From assembly GCA_033297075.1 (NCBI GenBank), contig MU858337.1:1-26852 (forward strand): a DNA stretch of 26,852 nucleotides, in the 5' to 3' direction. Origin of the DNA: Rhypophila decipiens. Taxonomy: Eukaryota; Ascomycota; Sordariomycetes; Sordariales; Naviculisporaceae. The position numbers and the translations under genes are program-made. Numbering within the stretch: the first letter of the stretch is position 1; every line of letters starts with the position of its first letter. This document shows positions 9,882-20,211 of this stretch, one piece after another. A model generated the notes under the pieces. It was not told the DNA's origin and did not search any database. It saw nothing but the letters and a program-made list of their open reading frames with translations.

Positions 9882-10570
9882 GACTTTCGATCGGTTGGGT
9901 AAGAATTGTGGTTCGGACACCAGATTTAGGATAGTCGGCGCTGTTGGTTTGATCTAAAGTTTCTGATAGAACCTGGAAGCAAGTGTGTGTTGGAAGATGG
10001 GGATATGATTACCGTCTCGAAGCTTGACATTGCAGGTGGCTGCTGATTCGAGCTTGTTTGGTAGTGAATGAACGTGACAGGCCATATGCAATGTGTAAAT
10101 GCATATATGCTGCATATCCTCCAAAAGAGATCTCGCATTCATGGCCTGAGAAGAATGTGCTGAAACATTCCGAGTTGGCGCCAATGCAAGAGCGCCATGA
10201 ACAAGGCGGACTGCAGGCAGGTTCATCCAAGAGCCCTGCTGGTGTGTCCCCGAAGAAATAGCGCACGCGGTACGACCTGATTGTGCACAAGATAAGCCAG
10301 AAGCTCAATCCAGAAGAAAAACCACAAATGGCATGCGGCCATTGTCTAGGAGTGTGGCACCCTCCTACCCTCTATGTGTGTCTTCTGCGAAACCGGTTAG
10401 AACGGAGGAGGTCTTGCCATTTTCAGGCGATCGAGAACCTAAGTGCATTCTTCCAGACTTGGTGCCGTCGAGCATTGCCTGTTTCTTCTGAACTCCACCT
10501 CGTCTCCTCGCTTGGATCTTTTGAGCGCATATCATCCTTATTAGTACCACCCCAAGACGGAATTATCACC
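9882..10570. promoter_or_regulatory. Divergent promoter region between the Hsp70-like and coiled-coil genes
   Basis: These 689 bases separate two divergently transcribed genes. An AT-rich, partly self-complementary patch around 10096-10120 (TGCATATATGCTGCATA) is the only striking local feature. Frames on both strands in this interval show no family signature. No heat-shock element could be called with confidence. Confidence 0.4.
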
Positions 10571-12040
10571 ATGGTCTGGTGCTGCAGGTCCAAAAAGGAG
10601 CATGATGAACCCATCGAGTCCGCCCGTGATGTTCGGCGCGAGTATGCGGCCCGGATCGAGCAATTCCTCAGCGAGGTCTCTCCCCGATCCTGGCCTGGGC
10701 ACAACAAGCGGTCCCTCTCCGAGCTGTTCCAGTTCGCACGCGACGCCCACCAAACCAAGTCCGATCTTCAAGCAGAAGTTGCCGACCTCCACACCCGCCT
10801 CACCTCGTCCCAGAACCAAGTCTCCTCGCTCCGGGGCCAGCTAGCCGAGGCCCGAGGATCACTAAGAGAGCAAGCCGTCACCATCAGTGACCGCGACGCG
10901 GATATCGCATCAGCCGACCGCCGATGGGGCGAGAAACTAGCGGATGCCAACAGACGGCACGAGCAGGAGGTAGCGGAGGCGAACAATCGGCACGAGCACG
11001 GTGTGGCAGACCTAGAAGCGCAGCACACCGCTGTTGTCGCCGAGCTGCGGGACCGCATCGATAGGTTGATCGGCGAACTCATGCACAACCAGCCGGCGGA
11101 AAGCCGTGCCTGGACGGACGAGAAGCTGAAGGGAAGGATGAAGGATCTGGACAGACTGGTTAGTGAGGTTACCAAGCCGCAGCAGGGCCGGAATGGGCCG
11201 ATCATAGCGTCTACCTTTCAAGATAGGGATGGGTTTCTCGCCCGTGAAGGGACGGGGAGCCTGTCCTTTCTGCTGAGAAGTATGATGTGGGATATCTTGG
11301 CCGAGCATTTCTTCTCGTTGCCACTGGGATTTGGGGCGCTAGGTCCGGGCCAGGGGAAAGAGGCACTTTTGGGGGTATATAAAGCGTGGCGGGTGTTGGT
11401 TAATGCTACTGGGAATGAAGGTAAACCTTTCTTTGGCCTATCAAGTTCATTCTTCCTTTGGTCTTTCCTTTCCTTGTTTGCTAACAAACATATTGTGCGT
11501 TATCTAGAATACGAAGAGTCCTATGTTGCCATTTTTACAGAAGATCCCGAGGCCAACAAGTGGCGCTCTGCTACGTTTGAGAGTCTGATGGCTTCTGTGC
11601 TCCAACAAGACATGTCTACATTGGAGACGCCGACGGCGAGATCGTCGTCGTCGGTGTCAAGGCTCTTATCGCTCCACAATACCAACATCAAGAAAGCAGC
11701 AGGAGGTATGGAAAAGGTATTAGCTGACGTGACAGGAAGCGCAGGTGCCACCACCGTCGAAAGCCGGAGAGAAATGATTCTGAAGGCGGCACGACTTGCT
11801 GCCGAGCTGGGATTGCAGCTGGGTGTGCAGTCTGCTAGAGTGGAGCTGAAAAGACCAGCAAGGAACCAGTCCGTGGTTATTGGAGACGAGTTTCATCATT
11901 GCATGGACGGAGATCTGGACCGCGGGCAGCGGGTGCGGGTTGACCTCGTGGTGTCGCCGGGCCTGACGAGGCTGGGAAGTGCCAAGACGGATGACAAGCC
12001 GGTCGTGCACTGTAATATCTATCCTTATGCTACTCATTGA
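10571..12040 (+). CDS. Coiled-coil protein of an uncharacterised fungal family
   Basis: The two exons are 10571-11420 and 11508-12040, giving 460 residues. The start ATG has a good context (CACCATGG). The intron has donor GTAAAC, branch CTAAC at 11481 and acceptor CTAG. It is 87 nt and stop-free, so a retained form would still be in frame. Residues 1-8 contain a vicinal cysteine pair and basic residues (MVWCCRSKK), a possible lipidation or membrane-contact motif. Residues about 59-172 are a heptad-rich coiled coil with near-repeats (ANRRHEQEVAE / ANNRHEHGVAD). The C-terminal 250 residues are a helical domain with SLPLGFGALGPGQG and later LVVSPGLTRLG, a pattern I associate with uncharacterised fungal proteins that often accompany NLR genes. 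No enzyme motif is seen. The gene is divergent from the Hsp70-like gene. Confidence 0.8.
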   Translation: MVWCCRSKKEHDEPIESARDVRREYAARIEQFLSEVSPRSWPGHNKRSLSELFQFARDAHQTKSDLQAEVADLHTRLTSSQNQVSSLRGQLAEARGSLREQAVTISDRDADIASADRRWGEKLADANRRHEQEVAEANNRHEHGVADLEAQHTAVVAELRDRIDRLIGELMHNQPAESRAWTDEKLKGRMKDLDRLVSEVTKPQQGRNGPIIASTFQDRDGFLAREGTGSLSFLLRSMMWDILAEHFFSLPLGFGALGPGQGKEALLGVYKAWRVLVNATGNEGKPFFGLSSSFFLWSFLSLFANKHIVRYLEYEESYVAIFTEDPEANKWRSATFESLMASVLQQDMSTLETPTARSSSSVSRLLSLHNTNIKKAAGGMEKVLADVTGSAGATTVESRREMILKAARLAAELGLQLGVQSARVELKRPARNQSVVIGDEFHHCMDGDLDRGQRVRVDLVVSPGLTRLGSAKTDDKPVVHCNIYPYATH

Positions 12041-12715
12041 TCAAGCATAAAATGGAATTCACCATTGATGAACGTGAAGTTTGTGGAGAAAGATTGGTCT
12101 TCTGCAATGACTGATATGAAACTGAGAAATCCGGCGGCCACGGGTTAGCCTACGCGGGGGCCAATGCGAACGCTCCCGAGCCCACCACCATAGCAAAAAG
12201 CTGCCGCCTTGTTTTCCCTGCTCGAGACACTAAAGGAGGAAGAAGGCAAAAAAGTGCCAATATATTCGGTAGACACGTCAGCAACTCAGCAACTCACTAA
12301 AGCCGGGCGCCGCCTCATCGGGCCATTGAATGATCAGCCTCGAAAGACTGCATCCAGACATATGCAAGCCGTCTTATCTGGTCACTTTCGTGTCACTTTT
12401 CTTATCACCCGCTTAATTGGTGTTCTGGGATTCATTCATCAATCAACACATTTGCAATTAACCAAAAGTTACGAATGCTTTCTAGTAAGTGCATAACTCT
12501 GCCTAAACAAGTATGCAAATATCCCATGTTTCATTATTGAACTTGTGTCTGTGGCGAGCAAAACAGTGGACGACAAACAATCTGGCCGTAAAAGAAAACC
12601 TGGTATCGTCCGTTATTACGTTCTCAAAACACAACTTGGATACCCTATCTTCACAAACAACAAAAGCTCTTGTAGTCGGAGAAACATGCGTGGCCTGTGG
12701 AATGTCCCCACGCAG
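12041..12715. other. Intergenic interval upstream of the seven-TM gene
   Basis: Only short frames are present and none has a recognisable composition. The interval must hold the end of the coiled-coil transcript and the promoter of the seven-TM gene. An in-frame ATG at 12686 could extend that gene by ten residues. Confidence 0.4.
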
Positions 12716-14106
12716 ATGGCCAACCAGCACGGCATCGGCATGGTAATCTGGAGTGTACTCGTGCTGGTTGCGCTCTCGTACCCAGTCGGTCTAATATCGT
12801 CCAAGGCCTGGCGTTCATCAACAACAACATCATGGCCCGGAACCCGCACGTTGGCAGCTGGGATGGTTTTGTGCTTCTTGTCAGTGACTCCATTATATAT
12901 CTACCTAAACCAACAACGCCCTTTCTTCCTCTTTTCTTACAGTGACCACTAACCAACGAAACTTCTTGCTCCCCTTTCTTGTATTTTAGCTGGTACACCA
13001 TCCTCTTGGTCGACGTCATCCTCCACAACCTACAAGTATGGGTGACATACAGCTACGCCGTCGTCGGCAACCCCTTCTTCAACATCTTCCGGGTCTCTTC
13101 CGACGTCCTAGTCCTCTTTGGCGTATTCCGTCTCGCCATACGATTCACCCAGTCCAGCAGCTTCCCCGTCGCCATATCCCATTCTATCATGGCGGCCGAG
13201 TATTGGGCGGGCTTTCTGCTTTGGGTCTTGACGCTGACCCGATCATTCATCTTCTTTGCCCTCTCGTTTTGTTGGCTCTCGGCAACCGTGAGTGTGAGCG
13301 CCATCGACACGCTGGCAAAGGCCTGCTATGCCCTTGATGCCGGGTACACCGCAATCCAATTCGTCGGGGTCGCCGGCGGTATGTCACTCGCTTTGGCTCT
13401 ATGGATGGGCTTTCAGTTCGTGGCGCCAGGTCGTTTTCAGCCGACCTGTTATGACGAGGGGGCTGGCATGCAGCTTCCTCTTCGCGAGCTTTTGAGTCTG
13501 CTGGTTAGGGGCAGGGAGCTCTCTCCCTGGAAGGCTTTGAATCTGTTGGCCCTCCCTTGCCTCGTCGGCAGGTCCTTCTGCGAGGTCGTCATCGCAGGCA
13601 CACTTAGCCGTGACGTGGTTGATATCCGGGACATAACTCTAGCGCGGCATATCACCCACAGCGTGTTTACAGTCGGGCTGTTCTGGGCTTTGTGCGTCGC
13701 TCTTCCGACTGAGCGAGCGCAGATGGATAAGTGGGTGGACGAGGCCCACGCGGATGTGAGATCGAGACTGACCGGTTTGATCAACGAGAGGACGCAGCAG
13801 GGCAAGCTCAGCGCACCGGACATGAAGGACTTGCTGGATGAGATGAAGAATGACCCTCTATTCGGTAGACGTACTTCTCGGGGTATTACTGGGGCAGGTC
13901 AAGGTTCGGGTGCACAGCAGGCGATGGCCTCTCGAGAGGTTGAGGAAACGGCAAAGGCAGCGGCTGAGAGGTACTACCTCGGAGTGTTGCGGAAACAATT
14001 CACCAAGTGGACTCCGATTCAGCGGTGGGACACTGGAGGCGCTTCCGGGGTTGACGTTTTTGCTATACCGACCGGCTGGACCCGGGCAAATCACAATATT
14101 GAATAG
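12716..14106 (+). CDS. Seven-TM membrane protein with cytosolic tail
   Basis: The two exons are 12716-12879 and 12990-14106, giving 426 residues. The intron has donor GTCAGT, a CTAAC branch and acceptor TTTTAG, and the phase (2) matches on both sides. An upstream in-frame ATG at 12686 would add ten residues. Seven hydrophobic segments can be counted: near GMVIWSVLVLVALSYPVG, across the splice junction (MVLCF-FWYTILLVDVIL), at VLVLFGVFRLAI, at WAGFLLWVLTLTRSFIFFA, at FVGVAGGMSLALALWMGF, at LNLLALPCLVGRSF, and at VFTVGLFWALCVAL. A charged tail of about 120 residues follows, with an amphipathic helix (APDMKDLLDEMKNDPLFG). The topology is receptor-like, but no GPCR signature was recognised. It converges on the PARP-like gene with a 125-base gap. 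Function is unknown. Confidence 0.8.
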
Positions 14107-14231
14107 AAGACTCTAGGGCATGTGTAAAGGAGAGCGCAGGAAAGAAGAAGAACGAACCGAGGACATAACTAAAAGGTAGCCATCTACTATCTAGAACAAA
14201 ACATTGTTCCATAACTCACATCTACTCCCAT

Positions 14232-17200
14232 TTACATTCCCTCCCTGATCCATCTAAACCCGCTCCTCAGACCAATCTCCACATGCCTCCTCTCTGGACA
14301 CTGGAATCGCCCCTCGGGTAAGAGAAAGATCCACCGTACAGCCAGGCCGGCTCCCCCGGCCGGGTTCGTGACCACGTGGATCTTGCCAGGGCCAGGGGCG
14401 GTATATCCCTTCATCTCGCAAGCCAGCAACAGCCGCCTGTTCTTAAGCTTCGAGTTCCGCCACGCGCTCCCCGTCGTCCCGCAATATGGAAGCGATGTGA
14501 CGGGGTCGTCTCCACAGTACACGCCTGGGCCCTGGGCCGCACCGTTGATCTGGCCGGATGTGCCGCTCATGACCATAAGGCCGCCCTGGAAGATGCTAAG
14601 GAAGCGCGACGGACGAGTGCCGTGAAATACCACGTTTGTGTTTGTGTTTGTATTTGCATGCCCCATGCTGCTGCTACCGTAAAGGGAGTGTGTCTCGGAA
14701 CTCGGTGAGTGTGCGAGGTCAAGGACAGAAAATTGTATCGTATGGGGCATGCTGGGAATGCGCCGGTTGGACGGGGTGGTGGCGATGAAGCCTTGGAAGA
14801 AAAATAGTAGCCACACAAGGAGACTTTCACGCTGAGAACCCATTGATGCGCCAGCGACCCGAGAGTGAGACTCGGCGGCACGTAAGGCGTTATGCACATC
14901 TCGGGCGGTGGAGGCGCCCGAAAGAGGTGGAAACGAGTCGATGACGGCCGGTAGTTGGGCTCTCGGGACAGGGCAACCAGATAGGTGACTCATAGTACAA
15001 GGATCGGTTGAAGCCAAGTAGACGGACGTAAGAAGAAAGTCCAGAGCCAGCGAGTCGATAACAAGAAACTGTAGACTGACGTGGGGCGGGATTGTCGTGA
15101 GGGCAGCAAGACATATCTGGGAGCAGGCCGTCGGTCTCCAGCGTCTCGGAGTGTTGCCAACATGGCAGACGATGCATTGAGAAGGAGGATCCGTAATGAA
15201 GGCTGCAACGGTGTCGTGAATGGTTTGGAGCGAATGTGACTGCAGCGCTACGTGAACCGCGCCAGCCAGGCCGTAACTGAACAAGTTCAGGTCAACTCCG
15301 CATGTCCCCTGGCAGGGTCTAGGCTGACGGCAGTCCCATCCAACATGGTCACGAGTCACAGTCAAGTCAGCATCATCAACAGGATGGATACAGAACCGGC
15401 GCCAATGGGAGACCCTGACCACCACAGCACGCCACGTCCTCGGTGCTCCACGAGCTCTTCGTTGGAGTTCCGAGAGGCCTGTAAGAGCGAAGCAGAGTTC
15501 GTACACCTCCCTATCAATAACCTCCACCACGTCGAGGAGCCTCTCCGGAACGTCTGGGTCCACCAAACGAGCCGACCTCCCATCGGTACCATGTATACCG
15601 ATTCTGGCAAGCAGTGCAGTCATATGCTCGGGATCGTGAAGTTGTAACCGCGATCGAAGAAGTTCCAATTCCTGTGCTTCCATGCTAAGCAAATCGTATT
15701 CCTGCGAAAGCAGGTCATACGCCATCGCCCGGGGATCGCCTTCTGCAATAGGTCGTATACCAAGCGCGTTCCCTATCAGCTCCAACCCCCCTTTGTCCTG
15801 GTCAGAGAGATCCGAGGCCAACTCCAGGGCCCCAAGTAGGCCGCTCACAGCGTCTCTAGGCCATGTCTCTTTCCGGCCTGGTTGACTCCTCAAAATCAGC
15901 CGCTGACAGAGCGTGCGGATTTGTTCAGATGAAAGTCGACGCATCTCTTCCAGACACCGCGAGATGTCCGAAACATTGCTGCCGTCGGGGTGAAGACAGC
16001 CAACTAAAATTCTCTCGGGTTCGCCAAGACTCGCGGGCTCACGACACAAGTCCAGAATACAGCGGACCGCTTCCGCTCCTTCAAAGAACAAGAACCACTT
16101 GGAGCCACCGTTTCCCACATCTTGATTATCCTGAATTCCCAACAAGAACTCCAGCGCCGGCTTATGGTTCCCTAGCAGTTCTGCCCACCAAGCCAATCTA
16201 TGCCGTGATATGGCTCCGCCCTGGGCCTCCAGCGCGGGATTGTCGATCCCTACTAGCCCAGGAACATCCTCGACGAAGCAGAGAAATTCCCGGTCCTGCA
16301 ACGATTTTGCAAGATCTATCAGACACGCTGCGGTCTGGTTTTGGATCATGCAGACCAGTAACGACGACCAGCACTCATGGACTGGCCGTCCAAAATCTCG
16401 ACGGCGAATGAGGCGCCTGGCCAGAATTCTGGCGCCTCCAAGGCCACTAAGGCGAAAGCTCGGGACGATGTCCCGGATCATGAGGTCTTCCTCGTCCAAC
16501 ATCCGAGTCAGACACGAGACATAAAGCTCGTAACTGACGTTTTCGACCCGGGAAATTAGACCGGCGAGGTCAGCTCGATCTGTGCCAGGTCGACTGCTCC
16601 AGAATCTTAGGTCGTTGGGAACATGAATGAGAGACCCTCGATCAGTGTCTGTCAAGGCTTGTGTTCCCAAAAGAACCATGAAAGAATGAAGCTCGGTGTA
16701 GTTCATACGAACGCCACGATTGCGCGAGTCTTCAAAGCATTCAAACGCCGTCTCCAGCATGTCCCTGGTCACGACAAACTGGAACTCTGTCACTTCCAGC
16801 ATGGACACAAAGTCTCGCTCCAAGCACGGTCGAAGCCAAGAACACTCCCGAAGAGCAGCGAACATGTCAAAAATGGCCATCCCGTACACCTCACCCACCC
16901 CGGTATCCTCGAGCTGTGCTGAAAAGACAGCCTGGGCAGCGGCTACTGTCTCCTGAGCGGCCCGGGCAATACGACCAACAGTTGACTGATCGGTCGGGAT
17001 GAATGAGACGGGAAACCTGGACAGAGCAGTTGAAAAGGCTTCCATTCGTTCCAATAACGCGACGCTTTCGTTCAACGCCCGACGTAAAGCAAGAATTGTT
17101 GAACATGACCAGTGCATACCCGCTGCCGTCATGTTCGTCTCAAACATGGTAGCCAGACCGTCCTTATCTGTAACCATTAGATCCACAAGACCCGAGATAA

Positions 17201-18224
17201 ATGTGTCAATTGCTTCAGACCCCGTCTCGATTGCGCGGTCCAAGCCAACGACGAGACGGCCGAGAAGTTCAGCGGTCTTGCCGGGAACGGAATAGTTTAT
17301 AGACACCTGGAGTGTAGCTCTTCGCTTGTCGATGATATCGGGACCGTCCAAATCGAAAATGTAGAAAAGTTCTTTGCGCTGAGCCTCTGTTAGGTGACTG
17401 TTCTCCCATCGACACACGCGGTCATAGTCGGGCCGCCAATGTTGGTACAACGGCCAGGACGGAAAGTTCGCATCAAGAACGCCAATTGAGAGCTCTCTTG
17501 AGGCGGCCGGAATTGACGGAAACATGGTATTTAGCCATGACACCTGGTCATAGACAGTCCTGTACCGTCGCTGCGTGGTGAGGTCACAAATGTAAGACGA
17601 ATGCAGGGTTCGAACGGGAGAGGAGGCGATGGTCTTGTTGACAAGCTCAATGGGAAGCAAGATGGAATCCACGAGGCGGTGGAGGTTGAGCACAATGTAC
17701 TTGAAGGCGGCCATGTGGTTGGCAAATTGGCATGCTGCACGGTCGGATGAGACAGAAAGAAGGGTCAAGAGGTTGGCGGCAACCGCTCTCTCCGTCTCGT
17801 TGACGATTCCATCCTGTTTGAAGAGTTGGGTCGAGTTTAACAGAAATCCCAAGTACCGGCTGCAATCCAAGACCTGGAGCAAAGTCAACAGCTTCGCTGC
17901 AACGGCCGTGGAACAGACATGGCCGCAGGCTAGCACCGCTGTCTCTAGACAGCCCTTGAGCTCAACCACGTGCTTTTCCACAAGTTGGAGGATCCACCGG
18001 TCCAGTTGGTCTTCGGAGACGGTTCCACCAAGCGAGCTTTTCCATTGTGATAAAAAAGCATCAGTTACTTTCTGCAATGCCTCAAGGTCGGTGATTCTGT
18101 TGTTGTCACCACCATCAAGGTATATTTCCCGCTGAGTGGCGATTGCTCTGAGCCGTCGATGCCAGGCGATCTCGTCATCGATTTTGGTCTTGGACGAGCT
18201 GATCAGCTTCTTGAACCTGTGCAT
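14232..18224 (-). CDS. Large protein with C-terminal PARP-type ADP-ribosyltransferase domain
   Basis: This single exon encodes 1,330 residues from the first ATG at 18224; the open frame runs slightly further upstream without an ATG. The last 130 residues are a PARP catalytic fold: VVFHGT (His about 1201), then GPGVYCGDDPVTSLPYCG (Tyr about 1236), then RRLLLACEMKG. These supply the His and Tyr that hold NAD+. At the third (Glu) position the strand reads AVRWIFLL, with no Glu, as in mono-ADP-ribosyltransferases. Before it, four cysteines in C-x2-C-x13-C-x3-C order (about 1017-1038) may bind zinc, and the general layout resembles PARP6/PARP8-type proteins. The first 900 residues are mostly helical and of unknown fold. 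Transfer of ADP-ribose to proteins or nucleic acids in the cytosol or nucleus is the likely activity. It is divergent from the 18673 gene. Confidence 0.85.
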   Translation of the reverse strand: MHRFKKLISSSKTKIDDEIAWHRRLRAIATQREIYLDGGDNNRITDLEALQKVTDAFLSQWKSSLGGTVSEDQLDRWILQLVEKHVVELKGCLETAVLACGHVCSTAVAAKLLTLLQVLDCSRYLGFLLNSTQLFKQDGIVNETERAVAANLLTLLSVSSDRAACQFANHMAAFKYIVLNLHRLVDSILLPIELVNKTIASSPVRTLHSSYICDLTTQRRYRTVYDQVSWLNTMFPSIPAASRELSIGVLDANFPSWPLYQHWRPDYDRVCRWENSHLTEAQRKELFYIFDLDGPDIIDKRRATLQVSINYSVPGKTAELLGRLVVGLDRAIETGSEAIDTFISGLVDLMVTDKDGLATMFETNMTAAGMHWSCSTILALRRALNESVALLERMEAFSTALSRFPVSFIPTDQSTVGRIARAAQETVAAAQAVFSAQLEDTGVGEVYGMAIFDMFAALRECSWLRPCLERDFVSMLEVTEFQFVVTRDMLETAFECFEDSRNRGVRMNYTELHSFMVLLGTQALTDTDRGSLIHVPNDLRFWSSRPGTDRADLAGLISRVENVSYELYVSCLTRMLDEEDLMIRDIVPSFRLSGLGGARILARRLIRRRDFGRPVHECWSSLLVCMIQNQTAACLIDLAKSLQDREFLCFVEDVPGLVGIDNPALEAQGGAISRHRLAWWAELLGNHKPALEFLLGIQDNQDVGNGGSKWFLFFEGAEAVRCILDLCREPASLGEPERILVGCLHPDGSNVSDISRCLEEMRRLSSEQIRTLCQRLILRSQPGRKETWPRDAVSGLLGALELASDLSDQDKGGLELIGNALGIRPIAEGDPRAMAYDLLSQEYDLLSMEAQELELLRSRLQLHDPEHMTALLARIGIHGTDGRSARLVDPDVPERLLDVVEVIDREVYELCFALTGLSELQRRARGAPRTWRAVVVRVSHWRRFCIHPVDDADLTVTRDHVGWDCRQPRPCQGTCGVDLNLFSYGLAGAVHVALQSHSLQTIHDTVAAFITDPPSQCIVCHVGNTPRRWRPTACSQICLAALTTIPPHVSLQFLVIDSLALDFLLTSVYLASTDPCTMSHLSGCPVPRAQLPAVIDSFPPLSGASTARDVHNALRAAESHSRVAGASMGSQRESLLVWLLFFFQGFIATTPSNRRIPSMPHTIQFSVLDLAHSPSSETHSLYGSSSMGHANTNTNTNVVFHGTRPSRFLSIFQGGLMVMSGTSGQINGAAQGPGVYCGDDPVTSLPYCGTTGSAWRNSKLKNRRLLLACEMKGYTAPGPGKIHVVTNPAGGAGLAVRWIFLLPEGRFQCPERRHVEIGLRSGFRWIREGM
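14634..14660. repeat. GTTTGT hexanucleotide microsatellite inside the PARP-like gene
   Basis: About four imperfect GTTTGT units on the plus strand encode an alternating Asn-Thr run on the minus strand. The run ends directly before the VVFHGT catalytic motif. Such runs change length easily by replication slippage in steps of two residues. Confidence 0.6.
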
Positions 18225-18672
18225 TTCTTCTTCTGGGCCAGACAAGACCCGGCAGACTTGGGAACTGGCGAGACGACATCAAAGGGGGCTCAGCTGTAAT
18301 TATGTTTGATGAAGTGCACGGCTTGGTCCAAGTTATTCCAGTCGAAGAAGCGAGAAGACGGGAGACGGGCTCTGTCCCCGATTAAGCAAAAGCGGTTAGA
18401 TGCATAAGCCAAATATCCAGGAAACGAGGTACCCTCTCTTACTGCATATCTTTGTCTTGGATCAGGGGTAAATGGGCCACTTCACAATGCAGCAGACGCA
18501 CATCCGACACCAAATGGGTTCAATGTGGCATTTTATAACTTGGTCGGGGAAGATGTAGTTTTGTGAGCACATAATTGGGCACTCACGTTAAAGAAGCCGA
18601 TTACAGAGAGGTGATCCAGTCCGGAAGCATTTCAATATTCGTTGCCAGACCAAAAAGTCTCAAAGACAAGAT
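18225..18672. promoter_or_regulatory. Divergent promoter region between the PARP-like and TPR-like genes
   Basis: These 448 bases separate two head-to-head genes, so both promoters must lie here. No clear TATA element or known factor site stands out. Confidence 0.45.
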
Positions 18673-20211
18673 ATGACCAAGACCAATTTGATTCAACACT
18701 TATATCAGTTGCTCGACGCTGACCCACGCAGCATCTTTCTGCACGAGCGACTGATTGAGGCATGGGATGCTGCTGGTCAGAAAGGTAAGTGTCACCATAT
18801 TTACATACATCGACCCAGCATCTCCCTGTTTCCATGCACCAGACCTACTCACCATGTGCCGCCCAAGAAACGGTTCACGCCATCGCTTCGGACCTGCTCG
18901 CTCTCGAACCAACTAACGCCCTCGCTCTACGACATGTACATCATACGGCCTCGGCGTCCTCATCTCGCAAATCAGAAACACCATCGTCGAGTTTACCTTT
19001 TCGTCGTCACTTCCAGGCTTCGGTATCAGGAAATTCTCTTGGCCCGCCGGGTACTAACTTTGACTTGTCTACTACTGATGGGCGGGCTATGGCGGAGAAG
19101 CGACTGACCGAAGGGTACGCCAAGCTTTGCAGCGAAGCCGCCATTCTCTCCATCGAAATGGCTGCCGTCATCGCTCTCCTGCCACCATGGTGCCACGAAG
19201 GAACAGCAGAAAGACGCACTGGCCCCGACATGGTGAGCAATCTGAATCTCGCCGGCGCTGGTCACGTCCATGCTATTGCGGCTCTTACCCATCAACCCCG
19301 CTCGGCCCGTGAAGTTGCCCGAGACCTGTCCAATATTCCCCCCGACCAGCAAAGCCAGCGTCTCATCGACGACTTTGAGCATGTCATATCATGGACCCGC
19401 AGCCAATCCGATGCTTCCCCACTCGATCACGGCTCAAACGACGCCATCCGCTCGCGCCTCGTCAAACGCAAGATCCTCCTCGATGCCCTCCTACCCCTTA
19501 CCACGGGGGAAACCACAACAGCCACCGCACTGAGCTATGTCGAACACCGCCACCTCGCGCGGCGCTACGAAAACGACGAAACAATGCTCGGCGACGCCGT
19601 ATCGGACATCCCCGCCGCAAACCTCCTGGTCAGCGAGGACAACTATGCGTGGGACATGGCCGAGCTCGCCAGCGCACTGGAGGCCAACTCGGGCATCATG
19701 CGCAACCCGCTCACCCGGAAGCTTTTCTCCGAGACCGATGTGCGACGGATCCTGGCTCACCCGCTAGGTCAGCGGCTGCGGCCAATGCGAGACGCGCAAA
19801 CGGCGCATCTGAGCCGAGGCTTGCACCCGGACACGGTCCGCCTTGTGGCGCAGATGGGCCGGGTGATGGTTGCGGACCAGACGCTGGATATGGCGCCGAG
19901 CCAGGAGGTGGCCGATGAGTTCCTGGCACATGTGGCGACCTTGCCGGACGCTGAAAGACAGGTGCTCGAGTGCCTGAAAGTGCCTGCACGGGATAGTCTC
20001 AATCGGCAACAGTTTGACTATACTGTCCTGCAGGCGGTGCACGACTTTAAGAGTAACCTCACTTGCGTTCACAAGGTTCGGTAAACCTGATTTGTTTGAT
20101 TTGGTTTCCTCTTGTCTTTGAATCAGTGTCATGTTACTCCTACTAACAATGGGTGTTGCGCAGATTGGTGACTTTTTCAACCAGGCGGCCCAGCACTTTA
20201 CACGACCTTGA
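18673..20211 (+). CDS. Helical protein with TPR-like N-terminus and U-box-reminiscent motif
   Basis: The three exons are 18673-18784, 18868-20075 and 20164-20211, giving 455 residues. Intron 1 has donor GTAAGT and matching phase. Intron 2 has a clear branch (CTACTAACAA) and acceptor GCGCAG. Residues 1-58 look like a TPR-type helical pair (DPRSIFLHERLIEAWDAAGQ ... LLALEPTNALAL). A Ser-rich linker (about 65-85) and a long helical region follow. At 317-338 the pattern NPLTRKLFSETDVRRILAHP resembles the core of U-box-like folds (NP...F...D...I..HP); this is suggestive only. The chosen last exon ends in IGDFFNQAAQHFTRP. A stronger-looking donor (GTAAAC at 20081) would instead give a different, longer tail. 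There is no membrane segment or enzyme motif. Function is unknown. Confidence 0.75.

Noticed and set aside
19391..19918. A 175-codon overlapping frame on the plus strand
   Set aside because: It is Arg/Pro/His-rich and out of frame inside the 18868-20075 exon, typical of a shadow frame in GC-rich coding sequence.
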